In this document: piece after piece, positions 35,909 to 44,752 of the stretch | Numbering within the stretch: position 1 is the first letter of the stretch | Layout: each line of letters starts with the position of its first letter | Source: Lewinella sp. 4G2 | Lineage (GTDB): Bacteria; Bacteroidota; Bacteroidia; Chitinophagales; Saprospiraceae | DNA: 64,000 bases | Reading direction: 5' to 3' | Assembly (NCBI RefSeq): GCF_001625015.1 | Contig: NZ_LVWJ02000011.1 | Location: forward strand, 64,501-128,500 | Notes under the pieces: generated by a model | The model's database searches: none | What the model saw: only the letters and a program-made list of their open reading frames with translations | Told to the model about the DNA's origin: nothing | Made by a program: the position numbers and the translations under genes

Positions 35909-37498
35909 TTAAGTGCCTTTGACGACTTGGGCATCTTCGGCGGGGCCGTGAGATTTGCCGTTCGTTGTCGTAGGCTTAGCGGAAGGTACGGTGTTTGTTG
36001 GGGATTTGTCAACTAATCCCGCCGGTAATTGCATGCCGCTCTGATTTAAAAAATCGTTGAGCTGCGGTACCATTCCGTACAATCCTTTGACAAAGTTACC
36101 AACTCCCTGGCCATTTCCGCTATCGTAGACCACAACTTTGTCGATCTCGATGTCCTTGATCGCTTCGGTCTGAATTTTGGTCAGGGCCTCTAACTTGTCC
36201 AGCATCAGGTAGTTAATGGCGCTCTGTGGGTCACCGCCGGCGGCATCAACTAATCGCTGAAAACCTTCGGCTTGTTTGCGCAGGACCTCCTCTACACCCT
36301 GGGCTTCAGCCTGATAGCGGGCGAGAGCTGCATCGGCTTCACCGCGGGCGATTTCCCGGCGACGCTCGGCTTCGGCCTGGGCGGCGATGATGGCTTTTTG
36401 CTTTTCGATGTCGGCGACGACTACTTGCTCGGCTTCCATGCGGGCCTTTTCGGTGGCGGCGCGGGCCTGTTCCGCGGCGGTCTGGGCCTGGTAGGCTTCC
36501 TGCTCGGCTTTGGCCTTGGCGACCTTGCGGGCGGCTTCGGCCTGGCGATTGGCTTCGGCGAGGGCTACGTCGCGGGCGGCGTTGGATTCGGCGATCTTGA
36601 TGGCGGCTTCGTTCTTTCCCTCCTGGGCTTCGGCCTGGAATTTAGATTCACCGATCTCTGCGCGCGAGTTAGCGTCGGCCACCTTAATCCGCTGAGCCTG
36701 GGTCGCTTCGGCTTCACCGACGAGGGCGCGGCTATTAGCGTCGGCGATCTTGATGCGTTGCTCCTGCTGGGCTTCGGCTTCTCCGATCTCCGCCTGGGCG
36801 GTGAGGGCGGCGACTTTCGTGCGCTGCTCCTGGACGGCTTCGGCGCGGCCGATGCTACCGGTACGCTTCTCCTGGGCCACTTTCACCTCGGCCTCGTTGA
36901 TGGCGCGGGCGGCGGCTTCCTGTCCAAGGGCAGCGATGTAGCCAGATTCATCCTGAATGTCCGTTACGTTCACGTTGATGAGGCGCAGGCCCACTTTGTG
37001 GAGCTCTTCCCCGACATTGGAGTATACACTGGAAACGAACTTGTCCCGGTCGGTATTCAGCTCCTCGATGTCCATGTTGGCGATCACGAGGCGCATTTGG
37101 CCCATGATGATGTCCTGGCTAAGACGGGCGATCTGGTCACGGTCCAAGCTCAGGAGGCGGTTGGCGGCAGCGAGCATGAGGTGCTCGTCTTCCCCAATAC
37201 CGACGGTAAACTGAGAGGGGACATTGACCCGGATGTTCTGCTTGGAAAGCGCATCCTTCAAGTTCACGTCGATGGAGAGTGGCGTCAGGTCCAGGTATTT
37301 GTAATCCTGGATGACGGGCCAGACGAAAGCGGCGCCACCGGCGTAACACTTAGCGGACGTTCCTCCACTCGTCTTACCGTAAACGACGAGGATCTTATCC
37401 GACGGGCAACGTTTGTACCGGCTCACCAAAAAGGCGCCGATCATGAAGAGTATCCCGAGTAATATTGCTGCGGGTATCAGCCATTCTGAAAAGACCAT
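35909..37498 (-). CDS. flotillin-like membrane scaffold protein
   Basis: 529 residues: an N-terminal membrane segment (LIPAAILLGILFMIGAFLVS), an SPFH/band 7 domain (about 30-200, with VWPVIQDYKYLDLTPLSIDV), then a long alanine/glutamate coiled coil (about 205-430) that includes three near-repeats of about 21 residues around IGEAEAQQEQRIKIADANSRA. The C-terminal region GNGQGVGNFVKGLYGMVPQL is as in bacterial FloT/YqiK. Flotillins organise membrane microdomains. The upstream NfeD-type gene (39 bases away) is the usual partner. The tail is Pro/Thr/Ser-rich and disordered. Confidence 0.93.
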   Translation of the reverse strand: MVFSEWLIPAAILLGILFMIGAFLVSRYKRCPSDKILVVYGKTSGGTSAKCYAGGAAFVWPVIQDYKYLDLTPLSIDVNLKDALSKQNIRVNVPSQFTVGIGEDEHLMLAAANRLLSLDRDQIARLSQDIIMGQMRLVIANMDIEELNTDRDKFVSSVYSNVGEELHKVGLRLINVNVTDIQDESGYIAALGQEAAARAINEAEVKVAQEKRTGSIGRAEAVQEQRTKVAALTAQAEIGEAEAQQEQRIKIADANSRALVGEAEATQAQRIKVADANSRAEIGESKFQAEAQEGKNEAAIKIAESNAARDVALAEANRQAEAARKVAKAKAEQEAYQAQTAAEQARAATEKARMEAEQVVVADIEKQKAIIAAQAEAERRREIARGEADAALARYQAEAQGVEEVLRKQAEGFQRLVDAAGGDPQSAINYLMLDKLEALTKIQTEAIKDIEIDKVVVYDSGNGQGVGNFVKGLYGMVPQLNDFLNQSGMQLPAGLVDKSPTNTVPSAKPTTTNGKSHGPAEDAQVVKGT

Positions 37499-37537
37499 AG
37501 TGCGATAATTTAATAGGTGAAAAGAGTAAGGTGAATT

Positions 37538-38056
37538 TTAAGCGGAAATGGGTTGGACGACCATGATGCCATCAGGGTCCAGGTCAACTACTTCAACGAG
37601 CGTGCCGGTCGTAAGGGCTTCCCCGTTAATCGATTTAGCCTTGAGTTCCCGGTTGGTCCCCTTTACGGCGACGTTGATAACGCCTTCGCCACCGGAGGGG
37701 ATGGGCACGTAGACCTTCCCCTGCTTCAGCAGCGCGTCCTGCGGCTGGTAGTTGACGTTGATCTCCTGGCTCAGCATAAACTTGAACATCCGGCTTACGA
37801 TAAACACGCCGATGATGCCCGCCGCCGTACCGGCTACGAAAGCAATCGTGGGGTTCTCGTAGGTGTGGAGCATCAGCCGGACGACCCAAGCGCCAACACT
37901 CAGAAAGGTGAGTGTGGATTTAAGGATACCGAGGCCGCCGTCCAGGTCTACGTCCAAGTCAAAATCCAGGTCCAAACCTCCAATGATGGAGGCCAGTAGC
38001 AGAATAAAAAGGAGCGCGCCGGAAGCGAGAGAGATTATGGTAAGTAGCTCGATCAT
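37538..38056 (-). CDS. NfeD-like membrane protein
   Basis: 172 residues. Two to three membrane segments: IISLASGALLFILLLASIIGG and, after an acidic loop DLDFDLDVDLDGG, STLTFLSVGAWVVRLML and IAFVAGTAAGIIGVFIVS. A C-terminal OB-fold typical of NfeD (QGKVYVPIPSGGEGVINVAVKGTNRELKAKSI...GTLVEVVDLDPDGIMVV). NfeD proteins pair with flotillin/stomatin; here the flotillin gene follows after 39 bases. The acidic loop is a striking local feature, possibly for cation binding or protein contact. Confidence 0.9.
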   Translation of the reverse strand: MIELLTIISLASGALLFILLLASIIGGLDLDFDLDVDLDGGLGILKSTLTFLSVGAWVVRLMLHTYENPTIAFVAGTAAGIIGVFIVSRMFKFMLSQEINVNYQPQDALLKQGKVYVPIPSGGEGVINVAVKGTNRELKAKSINGEALTTGTLVEVVDLDPDGIMVVQPISA

Positions 38057-38255
38057 GTCGTTGAAATTAACAATACTATAACGGTGAGCCAGGGCAGCTT
38101 AGTTGAAGGGCTTTAGCGCCGTTCGTCGAGTTCGGCGGGATGCTCGTCGAGCCAGCGGCCAAATGGTGATCTAGCCGTGATTATTCCGACAAATTAATCA
38201 TTGACGAAGCAACTTCCTGGACGCTGGCCATTTTAAGCAGTAAAGCAATTCACTC

Positions 38256-38888
38256 ATGCCCCGCTACGCCATTTCCGATATCCACGGCTGCGCCAAAACC
38301 TTTCAGCTGGCGCTCGATCGCATCAACCTGCAAAAGACCGATGAGCTCTTCCTGCTGGGTGATTACATCGACCGGGGCCCAGACTCCCTCGGCGTCCTTG
38401 AGATCATCTGGCGGCTGGAGGAAGAAGGTTACCTAGTCACCTGCCTGCGCGGCAACCACGAGCAAATGCTCATCGAATACGTAGCCGGAGACCGCCCCCT
38501 ATACGGGTGGTCTCCACCACCGGAACTAACCAGCAAAACGATGGACTGGATGAACGCCCTACCCTACTACCACGAAACGGAAGGCTACATCCTCGTACAC
38601 GCTGGCCTCAACACTCGGGCGACCTACCCCTTCAAGGATACGAACGCCATGCTGTGGGAACGGTACTGGTACGATTACGTCGATTACAACTGGCTGGGCA
38701 ACCGGACCATTCTGCACGGGCATACCCCAACGCGGCGGCTAGAGATGACCAAGTACCTCGCCAACCTTGCTGAAAATCAATACCTGGATATTGACGGCGG
38801 CTGTTCCCAGCAAGCAAACGATATGGGCTGGCTTGCCATCTTCAACCTGGATACGCAGGCGGTGGAGTTCGTGAAGATGGCGGATTAG
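38256..38888 (+). CDS. calcineurin-type serine/threonine protein phosphatase
   Basis: 210 residues of the PrpA/PrpE-like metallophosphoesterase group: SDIHGCAKTF (DxH), LLGDYIDRGPDSLGVL (GDxxDRG), LRGNHEQML (GNHE), and later LVHAGLN and ILHGHTPTRR. All metal ligands are present, so it is likely active as a phosphoprotein or dinucleotide phosphatase in the cytosol. The Uma2-type gene follows after 28 bases. Confidence 0.92.
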   Translation: MPRYAISDIHGCAKTFQLALDRINLQKTDELFLLGDYIDRGPDSLGVLEIIWRLEEEGYLVTCLRGNHEQMLIEYVAGDRPLYGWSPPPELTSKTMDWMNALPYYHETEGYILVHAGLNTRATYPFKDTNAMLWERYWYDYVDYNWLGNRTILHGHTPTRRLEMTKYLANLAENQYLDIDGGCSQQANDMGWLAIFNLDTQAVEFVKMAD

Positions 38889-38916
38889 GCCTACTTTGCA
38901 AAGACAAACGTCAACA

Positions 38917-39501
38917 ATGGGAGCCGAGAAAATTGAGGACCGTAAATATTCTTTAGAAGAATACTTCAAGCTTTGCCTAGCTTCCGAATGGAAGTATGAG
39001 TTCCACGACGGAACCATCTACAGCATGGCGGGGGGCAAAATTGCCCACAACCGGACGAAGAAGAACGTTTACGATACGCTCATCAAATCCGACAGCACCT
39101 GTACGGTTTTCGATAGTGACGTAGCCGTAAACGTTCAGTCGCTTAATCGATACTACTTCCCTGACATCAGCGTGATCTGCGGTGAGGTAGATACCTCCGA
39201 CGAAGGTGGAATCCAACGGCTATTCAACGGGCAACTCATTATTGAAGTCCTCTCCCAGAGCACCGCCGAAAAGGACCGGGTGGAGAAATTACACGCCTAC
39301 GCACGGATGGACAGCTTTCAGGAATACATCCTCATCGACAGCCGTAAATGTCAGATTGAAACCTTCTACCGGGAAGAAGGCAACAAGTGGACTATCGGCA
39401 GTTACTATCGAATGGACCAAACTTTACCGATTAAAACCATGGGCCTGCAGCTTCCCGTATCCACCATCTACGCTGGAGTAAACTTTACGGATGGGCAATA
39501 A
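38917..39501 (+). CDS. Uma2-family putative nuclease
   Basis: 194 residues. KYSLEEYFKLCLASEWKYEFHDGTIYSMAGGKIAHN, the YYFPDISVICGEVDTSD strand with Pro-Asp, then LIIEVLSQSTAEKDRVEKLHAY (Glu-x-Leu and Lys) follow the Uma2 (PD-(D/E)xK-like) pattern. This family is greatly expanded in cyanobacteria and scattered elsewhere; its role is unknown. The frame has a TTG seven codons upstream, but ATG 38917 is the likelier start. Convergent with cbs, 7 bases apart. Confidence 0.88.
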   Translation: MGAEKIEDRKYSLEEYFKLCLASEWKYEFHDGTIYSMAGGKIAHNRTKKNVYDTLIKSDSTCTVFDSDVAVNVQSLNRYYFPDISVICGEVDTSDEGGIQRLFNGQLIIEVLSQSTAEKDRVEKLHAYARMDSFQEYILIDSRKCQIETFYREEGNKWTIGSYYRMDQTLPIKTMGLQLPVSTIYAGVNFTDGQ

Positions 39502-39508
39502 CATCGCC

Positions 39509-40867
39509 CTAAATCGCCTGCAAAATATCGTATTGCGCCACCAGGAACATCCGCCCAGAACGATCCGTCGTCACCACGGCGGGGTTTTCCTTGGTGATGT
39601 GCTTGCTCAAATCGGAAAGCGTCATATCCGTTCCCACTTCGGGGAAGGGTTCGCGCATGATGGAGGCCACCTCGTGTTCGGCGTTATCCATCGGGTTGGC
39701 CAGCAGGTAGTTGAGGACGTCCGTCTCTACGATTGATCCAACCATTTTTTCGCCGTCGACGACGGGCATTTGGCTGAATTCGTGGGTCTTCATCATCTTC
39801 AGCGCTTCCCGCACCGTAGCGCCGGAACTAATGCTGGCGAAAGCCGCATCCTTTTTTCCGGCGACGAGGTCGCGCACCTTCAACTCCGCATCGAGGAAGC
39901 CGCGCTCGCGCATCCATTCGTCGTTGTAGATCTTACCCACGTAGCGGCTGCCATGGTCGTGGATGACCACTACGACGAGGTCATCCGCCTTCAACTGGTC
40001 CTTCATCTGCAGGAGGCCGGCTACGGCACTGCCGGCGGAGTAGCCCAGCAACAGCCCTTCCTCGCGGGCGAGGCGACGGGCCATGACGGCGCCGTCCTTA
40101 TCCGTCACCTTTTCGAAGTGGTCGATCACGTCAAAGTCTACGTTCTTAGGTAGAATGTCCTCCCCGATGCCTTCGGTGATGTAGGGGTAGATCTCCTTCT
40201 CATCGAATTCGCCCGTCTCCTTATACTTCTTAAAGACCGATCCGTAGGTATCAATTCCCCACACTTTCACCTCCGGATTCTGCTCCTTCAGGTACTTGCC
40301 GGTACCGGAGATGGTACCGCCGGTACCTACGCCCACCACCATGTGAGTGATCTTACCGTCGGTCTGTTTCCAGATCTCCGGGCCAGTAGATTCGTAGTGT
40401 GCTTTACGGTTGCTCAGGTTATCGTACTGGTTGAACCAGTAGGAGTTAGGGATCTCCTTTGAAAGTCGTTCCGCAACTGAATAGTAGCTCCGTGGGTCGC
40501 CCGGCGTCACGTTGGTGGGGCAGACAATCACCTCGGCACCCATGGCGCGCAGGATGTCGAACTTCTCCTTACTCTGCTTATCGGAAGTCGTAAAGATGGC
40601 GCGGTAGCCCTTCACGCAGGCGGCCAAAGCGAGGCCCATCCCGGTGTTGCCGGAGGTACATTCGATGATCGTCCCACCAGGCTTGAGGCGGCCTTCCGCT
40701 TCGGCGTCCTGTACCATCTTGAGGGCCATCCGGTCCTTGATGCTGTGGCCAGGGTTGAAGGTCTCTACCTTCATAAGGACGCGACAGGGTAAGCCCTTCA
40801 CGACTTTGTGCAATTGCACCATTGGGGTGTTTCCGATGGTCTCGAGGATGTTATTCTTTACGTCCAT
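39509..40867 (-). CDS. cystathionine beta-synthase with C-terminal CBS pair
   Basis: 452 residues. PLP fold type II domain (1 to about 320): NPGHSIKDRMALKMVQDAE has the PLP Lys, ECTSGNTGMGLALAACVKGY binds the phosphate, GVGTGGTISGTGKYLKE follows. Then two CBS domains (about 335-450) ending in the MFLVAQYDILQAI segment, the usual nucleotide-sensing module. Makes cystathionine from serine and homocysteine, or cysteine from O-acetylserine; the CBS pair favours the former. A TAGTCT-type repeat abuts its start codon. Confidence 0.93.
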   Translation of the reverse strand: MDVKNNILETIGNTPMVQLHKVVKGLPCRVLMKVETFNPGHSIKDRMALKMVQDAEAEGRLKPGGTIIECTSGNTGMGLALAACVKGYRAIFTTSDKQSKEKFDILRAMGAEVIVCPTNVTPGDPRSYYSVAERLSKEIPNSYWFNQYDNLSNRKAHYESTGPEIWKQTDGKITHMVVGVGTGGTISGTGKYLKEQNPEVKVWGIDTYGSVFKKYKETGEFDEKEIYPYITEGIGEDILPKNVDFDVIDHFEKVTDKDGAVMARRLAREEGLLLGYSAGSAVAGLLQMKDQLKADDLVVVVIHDHGSRYVGKIYNDEWMRERGFLDAELKVRDLVAGKKDAAFASISSGATVREALKMMKTHEFSQMPVVDGEKMVGSIVETDVLNYLLANPMDNAEHEVASIMREPFPEVGTDMTLSDLSKHITKENPAVVTTDRSGRMFLVAQYDILQAI

Positions 40868-40895
40868 GTTTAGTCTGTAGTCTATAGTCTGTAGT
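40868..40895. repeat. TAGTCT-type repeat before cbs
   Basis: A single arm of TAGTCTGTAGTCTATAGTCTG-type sequence, directly touching the cbs ATG on the minus strand. Unlike 20421 and 63851 it lacks a clear partner arm. Confidence 0.7.
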
Positions 40896-40931
40896 TAACC
40901 GCTGCGGAAGGTGATAGTTGGTCAGTTTCAA

Positions 40932-42563
40932 CTATTCCGCTACCATTACTTCTACGGGAATTTCGTAGCGGCGGAGGTATTCTCGGACCATGAAGTTGGC
41001 CTGGCTTTCTTCGAGGATAGGAGCATCGAGGATGACGAAGTATCTCTCTCCCCCAAGGCGGAAGCACTCTTCGGCGAGGACGGTCATCGCTAAGCCGTAC
41101 ACGCCGTGGAAGTCGTCGGCGGCGCGGCGGGCCAGGGCGAAGTTGGGGTGCACGCTCGTCGTCAGCAGGTAATAGGTGGAAGGCAGGTGTTGCAGCCCAA
41201 TGCAGTCGTAATCCGTCCGCTCCTCCCCCGCCTTGCTGATGCGGTAGCGCACGGCCTTCTTTCGTTTTCGCTCCACTACGTAGTCGGGAGTATCCTCGAC
41301 GTATTCCGGGCGTGGTTTGTCCGCGCTGAAGTTGTGGTCGTATTCTCCGGGGAGCAATTCTGGCTCGGCTCTGCTTTGGTCCGGGTTGGCGGCGGGTTCA
41401 AGGCCGGCAACGTCCGGGGCGGCAAAGCGACTACCGGGCTTCGCTAGGGGGCTCCACTGCGACTGGCCGTAGGCAAATCCCACGGTCGTCAGGGCGGCTA
41501 CGATTAGGGTTGGGTAGTACCAGGTCGGTAATTGAAAAAATCCGGGCAGGCGGCGAATCTCGTTCGGCGATAACTTCCGCCACGACTGCCGTAGCCGCCA
41601 CTTTACGCCCTTCAATTGACGGCCCGGGCGTTTGTACCAGGCGGGTTTGCCGCGTTTTGCCCGGATGGCCGTAGCGAGGTATTCTTGCCCCGTAGCCACC
41701 GTCGGGAAGTACTGTCCGACATCCAGTGGGTCGGTGGTTCCGTCCGTTGGTAACGCGGGCGCTGCCGCAGGTGCCGGGTTGAGTTGGAGGGGACGTTTCC
41801 CAAAGGGAAGTTTGGCCACCGGTAACCGCTGGAACATGCTCTTCAGTTTCGGGGGAGCCTGAATGGCAGCCACCCAAAGCGGTAATCGGGATCGGGTGCC
41901 GGCAAATTGGTCCACCTTACTCGGTTCGATGACCACGCGTAAACGGTTGTCGGGTAGAACCTCCAGCATACCGAATCCAAACAGGATACACTGCCGCCGT
42001 AACTCCTCAAACTGACGTGGCGGCCGATCCTCAAAGATGGAAGCATCGTAAGCCATCCATTGGGCCGTGGCGTAGAAGCGCTTGAATTGTTCCACCGCGT
42101 AGATGTAGCGGAAGGATTTGCGCGTCGACAATACCAGGCTGGTTACCGCCCATGTCATCACCATTACCAGGATCAGGGCACCGTACGCGGTGTTAGCGTC
42201 CCCGTCACCTCCGGGAGCGGTCGCAAACCAACGCCAGGCGTTAAAACCCAGCACCTGCGACAGCGCCAAAGTAACGGCCGTCGTAACGAAAGCAACTACC
42301 AAGCCAAGCATGGTGATCCGAAACCAATTGGTACGATAAAGAATCTCCTCCGCGGTAGCGTGGCTGGTTGCCTCGACGGTAGCCGTGAACCAGTTGAGGT
42401 CGGGCTGCTGAAAGGCCAGCCGCGCATCAATCGTCACGCCCTGATAGTAGTGGACTTTGGGCACCACCCGCGTCCCACTACTGCCGGACCGGGGCCGGAG
42501 TTTGTAGTGCTGGCGCAGGAAATTGATGGCCAGCCCGCGGATATTTTGCTCGGTGTACGGGAT
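40932..42563 (-). CDS. membrane protein with nuclease-like N-terminus, apparent ATC start
   Basis: I do not recognise a named family. From ATC at 42563 the frame reads IPYTEQNIRGLAINFLRQHY and later GVTIDARLAF and ATVEATS, an order (helix with Glu, strand with Asp, strand with Glu) that resembles PD-(D/E)xK nuclease folds, although the Lys is missing. Two membrane segments follow (RITMLGLVVAFVTTAVTLAL and ALILVMVMTWAVTSLVL), a basic/proline-rich middle with repeat copy I, and one more (YYPTLIVAALTTVGFAYG), then a C-terminal soluble domain. The next in-frame start, GTG 42467, would remove 32 residues that look conserved. TACCTTTA lies 12 bases before the ATC. Confidence 0.7.
   Translation of the reverse strand: MPYTEQNIRGLAINFLRQHYKLRPRSGSSGTRVVPKVHYYQGVTIDARLAFQQPDLNWFTATVEATSHATAEEILYRTNWFRITMLGLVVAFVTTAVTLALSQVLGFNAWRWFATAPGGDGDANTAYGALILVMVMTWAVTSLVLSTRKSFRYIYAVEQFKRFYATAQWMAYDASIFEDRPPRQFEELRRQCILFGFGMLEVLPDNRLRVVIEPSKVDQFAGTRSRLPLWVAAIQAPPKLKSMFQRLPVAKLPFGKRPLQLNPAPAAAPALPTDGTTDPLDVGQYFPTVATGQEYLATAIRAKRGKPAWYKRPGRQLKGVKWRLRQSWRKLSPNEIRRLPGFFQLPTWYYPTLIVAALTTVGFAYGQSQWSPLAKPGSRFAAPDVAGLEPAANPDQSRAEPELLPGEYDHNFSADKPRPEYVEDTPDYVVERKRKKAVRYRISKAGEERTDYDCIGLQHLPSTYYLLTTSVHPNFALARRAADDFHGVYGLAMTVLAEECFRLGGERYFVILDAPILEESQANFMVREYLRRYEIPVEVMVAE
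41757..41774 (-). repeat. 18-bp dispersed repeat, copy I
   Basis: Exact GGGCGCTGCCGCAGGTGC; in the gene above it is read as Ala-Pro-Ala-Ala-Ala-Pro. Confidence 0.85.
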
Positions 42564-42567
42564 GGGT

Positions 42568-42575
42568 TAAAGGTA
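42568..42575 (-). promoter_or_regulatory. -7-like element 12 bases before the ATC start
   Basis: TACCTTTA on the minus strand, then ACCC, then ATC 42563. The same 12-base spacing occurs before three ATG genes in the window. Confidence 0.4.
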
Positions 42576-42631
42576 GTATTTCGATCCGGAGTGCAAGCGG
42601 CCAGGTGGTGACGCTTCCCCGAAACAAAACT

Positions 42632-42639
42632 TACCTTGG
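42632..42639 (+). promoter_or_regulatory. -7-like element before folP
   Basis: TACCTTGG, four bases, then ATG 42644; predicted leaderless. Confidence 0.4.
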
Positions 42640-42643
42640 GCCA

Positions 42644-43489
42644 ATGACTACGCTAAATTGCAACGGCCGCCTCCTCGTCCTGGACCGCCCCCTGATCATG
42701 GGCATCCTCAACGCGACGCCGGATAGTTTCTTCGCCGAAAGCCGGGTGAATAGCGTCCAGCAAGCCGTGGACACCGCCGGGCAAATGCTGGCCGATGGCG
42801 CCACCTTCATCGACGTCGGCGGAATGAGCAGCCGACCCGGTGCGGAATTGATATCCGCCGCAGCCGAAATGGACAGAGTGCTCCCCATCATCGAAGGCAT
42901 CACGGCCGCGCTGCCGGATGCTTACGTGAGTTGCGATACCATTTACGGAGCCACCGCACGGGCCGCCGTGGGGGCAGGGGCGGCGATGATCAACGACATT
43001 AGCGCCGGCAACCTCGACGCGGAGCTCTTCCCTACCCTCCCCGCTCTGAAGGTGCCCTACGTACTGATGCACATGCCCGGCAACCCCGCGGACATGCAAA
43101 AGCGGACGGACGTCTACGGAGACCAGGTGGTGACCCACGTCTGGGATTTCCTGGCCGCCAAGCTGGGTGAACTACGCGAGCTAGGTGTCTTCGACGTACT
43201 GGTGGACGTAGGTTGGGGCTTCGGAAAGACCGTCGCGCAGAACTACGAATTGCTTGCCAACCTTTCCGTGTTCAAAACGCTCGGGGTACCGATTCTGCTA
43301 GGCATCAGCCGAAAGTCTTCCATCTGGCGGCCACTTGGCATTACCGCCGAGGAAAGCTTGCCGGCGAACACGGCGCTCCATCTCTACGCTTTGCAACGGG
43401 GTGCTGACGTTCTCAGGGTGCACGACGTTCGGGAAGCCGCTCAGGCAATTCAGCTCCACGAACTACTCACGCAAGCACCCCGTATCTAA
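42644..43489 (+). CDS. folP: dihydropteroate synthase
   Basis: 281 residues. Joins p-aminobenzoate and dihydropterin pyrophosphate in folate synthesis. GILNATPDSFFAES is signature 1, FIDVGGMSSRPGAELI signature 2, then SCDTIYGA, MINDISAGN, LMHMPGNPADMQ, DVGWGFGKTVAQNYELL with the pterin-binding Asp and Lys, and LLGISRKSSIWR with the catalytic Lys. The frame opens 13 codons earlier, but ATG 42644 follows a -7-like element. The DUF4230 gene follows after 56 bases on the same strand. Confidence 0.96.
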   Translation: MTTLNCNGRLLVLDRPLIMGILNATPDSFFAESRVNSVQQAVDTAGQMLADGATFIDVGGMSSRPGAELISAAAEMDRVLPIIEGITAALPDAYVSCDTIYGATARAAVGAGAAMINDISAGNLDAELFPTLPALKVPYVLMHMPGNPADMQKRTDVYGDQVVTHVWDFLAAKLGELRELGVFDVLVDVGWGFGKTVAQNYELLANLSVFKTLGVPILLGISRKSSIWRPLGITAEESLPANTALHLYALQRGADVLRVHDVREAAQAIQLHELLTQAPRI

Positions 43490-43545
43490 GGACCAACTTC
43501 CCCGTAGCGGAACCGTTACGATGAGGCACTTTAAACATCTAGGCA

Positions 43546-44733
43546 ATGGCCAACTATGGAAATCCGGGACCTCCACCAGCCAGCGGTGGCAGCGCGCGGA
43601 CGGTGATCATCCTGGCAATTCTTGGCATTCTCGGTACGCTGGCTTACCGGTATTACCAGGGCGCTCCCGGTAGCTTCCTGGCTCAACCCGCCGAATACCA
43701 GTTGCAGTACCGGCCGGCTGATTTCCGGGTGGACATCGATCCGGAGACCGCCCTCCGCATTCTGCAGCATCCCAAGCGCTACCGGCGGGAATTCGACCAA
43801 TTGGTCTACGAAATCAATACGGACATTCTCCGCCACGTAGGCAACCGGATGGGGCTAAACGATAGCCTCCGTACGGAGGTTGTTCGGGAATACGACCTGC
43901 AGCACCAGCAGTTTGCTGATCTCTACTACCAGGATTTCATGCGGATGCGCGATACCTCCGCTGCCGTGTACGAAGCCTGGTACGAAGAAGGCGGAGGTAA
44001 GCTGACGGAGATCTTTGAGGAGGTGGCCTCCAACTACACCTGTTTCATGGTCAATAAAATTTTGGCCGCCGTCGTCCGGATGCGCAACGGCAACATCATC
44101 GCCAGCGGGCGCGAGGTGGAGAACCCCTGCAAGATTGCCACCGGCGAAGCCCTCCGGCCCATGATGGCCCGCATGGCCGAACGGGCGGCAATTGATGACT
44201 TTAGCAAGTCCCGCGGCATCTTTCAGGAAAAGGTGGAGAATGTGATCGGAGAGCTCGCCACAATCGAGGTACGGGATAAAAAAGGCATCGAAAAAAAGAT
44301 CAACTCTACCGTCGCCGGCTTCAACGTGTCGGAGTCCGACATTGAGATCACGGCGATCTCCATCCTGAAAGTGGGTTTCCGCTTGAATCAACTCTTCGAT
44401 CTACAGCTGGATGAAGCCCGCAAGACCGTCACCATCACCCTCCCGGAACCGACTATCCTCAGCCACGAAGTGCTGCCCAAGGTGGAGAAACTGGACATTG
44501 GTTGGTTAAGGGAGTTAGAGGGCGCAAACATCAATGCTTCCGTCAACAGCTTGCGGGAAACCTTCCGGGCCGAGGCGCTGGAGAGTGACGTGATGACCCG
44601 CGCCAAGGGCCAGGCCGAAAACCTGATGGAGACGATGTTCTTACCCCTCGTCCGCCGCCTGGGGCCGGATTATCGGATCCAGGTCAAGTACGTCCCGCTA
44701 CCCATGCGGGAAACGCAGGGGACCTTGGGGTAA
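43546..44733 (+). CDS. DUF4230 membrane-anchored protein with N-terminal extension
   Basis: 395 residues. One membrane segment close to the N-terminus (VIILAILGILGTLAYRYY), then a helical region (about 60-230) with EYDLQHQQFADLYYQDFMRMRD, and a C-terminal DUF4230-like domain: NVSESDIEITAISILKVGFRL, DEARKTVTITLPEPTILSHEVLPKVEKLDIGWLRE and a helical end. DUF4230 is a common, uncharacterised Bacteroidota domain. The N-terminal region is an addition to its usual architecture as far as I can tell. Confidence 0.8.
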   Translation: MANYGNPGPPPASGGSARTVIILAILGILGTLAYRYYQGAPGSFLAQPAEYQLQYRPADFRVDIDPETALRILQHPKRYRREFDQLVYEINTDILRHVGNRMGLNDSLRTEVVREYDLQHQQFADLYYQDFMRMRDTSAAVYEAWYEEGGGKLTEIFEEVASNYTCFMVNKILAAVVRMRNGNIIASGREVENPCKIATGEALRPMMARMAERAAIDDFSKSRGIFQEKVENVIGELATIEVRDKKGIEKKINSTVAGFNVSESDIEITAISILKVGFRLNQLFDLQLDEARKTVTITLPEPTILSHEVLPKVEKLDIGWLRELEGANINASVNSLRETFRAEALESDVMTRAKGQAENLMETMFLPLVRRLGPDYRIQVKYVPLPMRETQGTLG

Positions 44734-44752
44734 TACCACCAAAGCAACGCCG

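Noticed and set aside
36272..37462. 396-codon plus-strand frame opposite the flotillin gene, rich in Gly/Leu
   Set aside because: Produced by the alanine-rich codon pattern of the flotillin coiled coil on the other strand.
38917..39501. Uma2-type gene as part of a defence island
   Set aside because: Neighbours are housekeeping genes and no other defence components are present.
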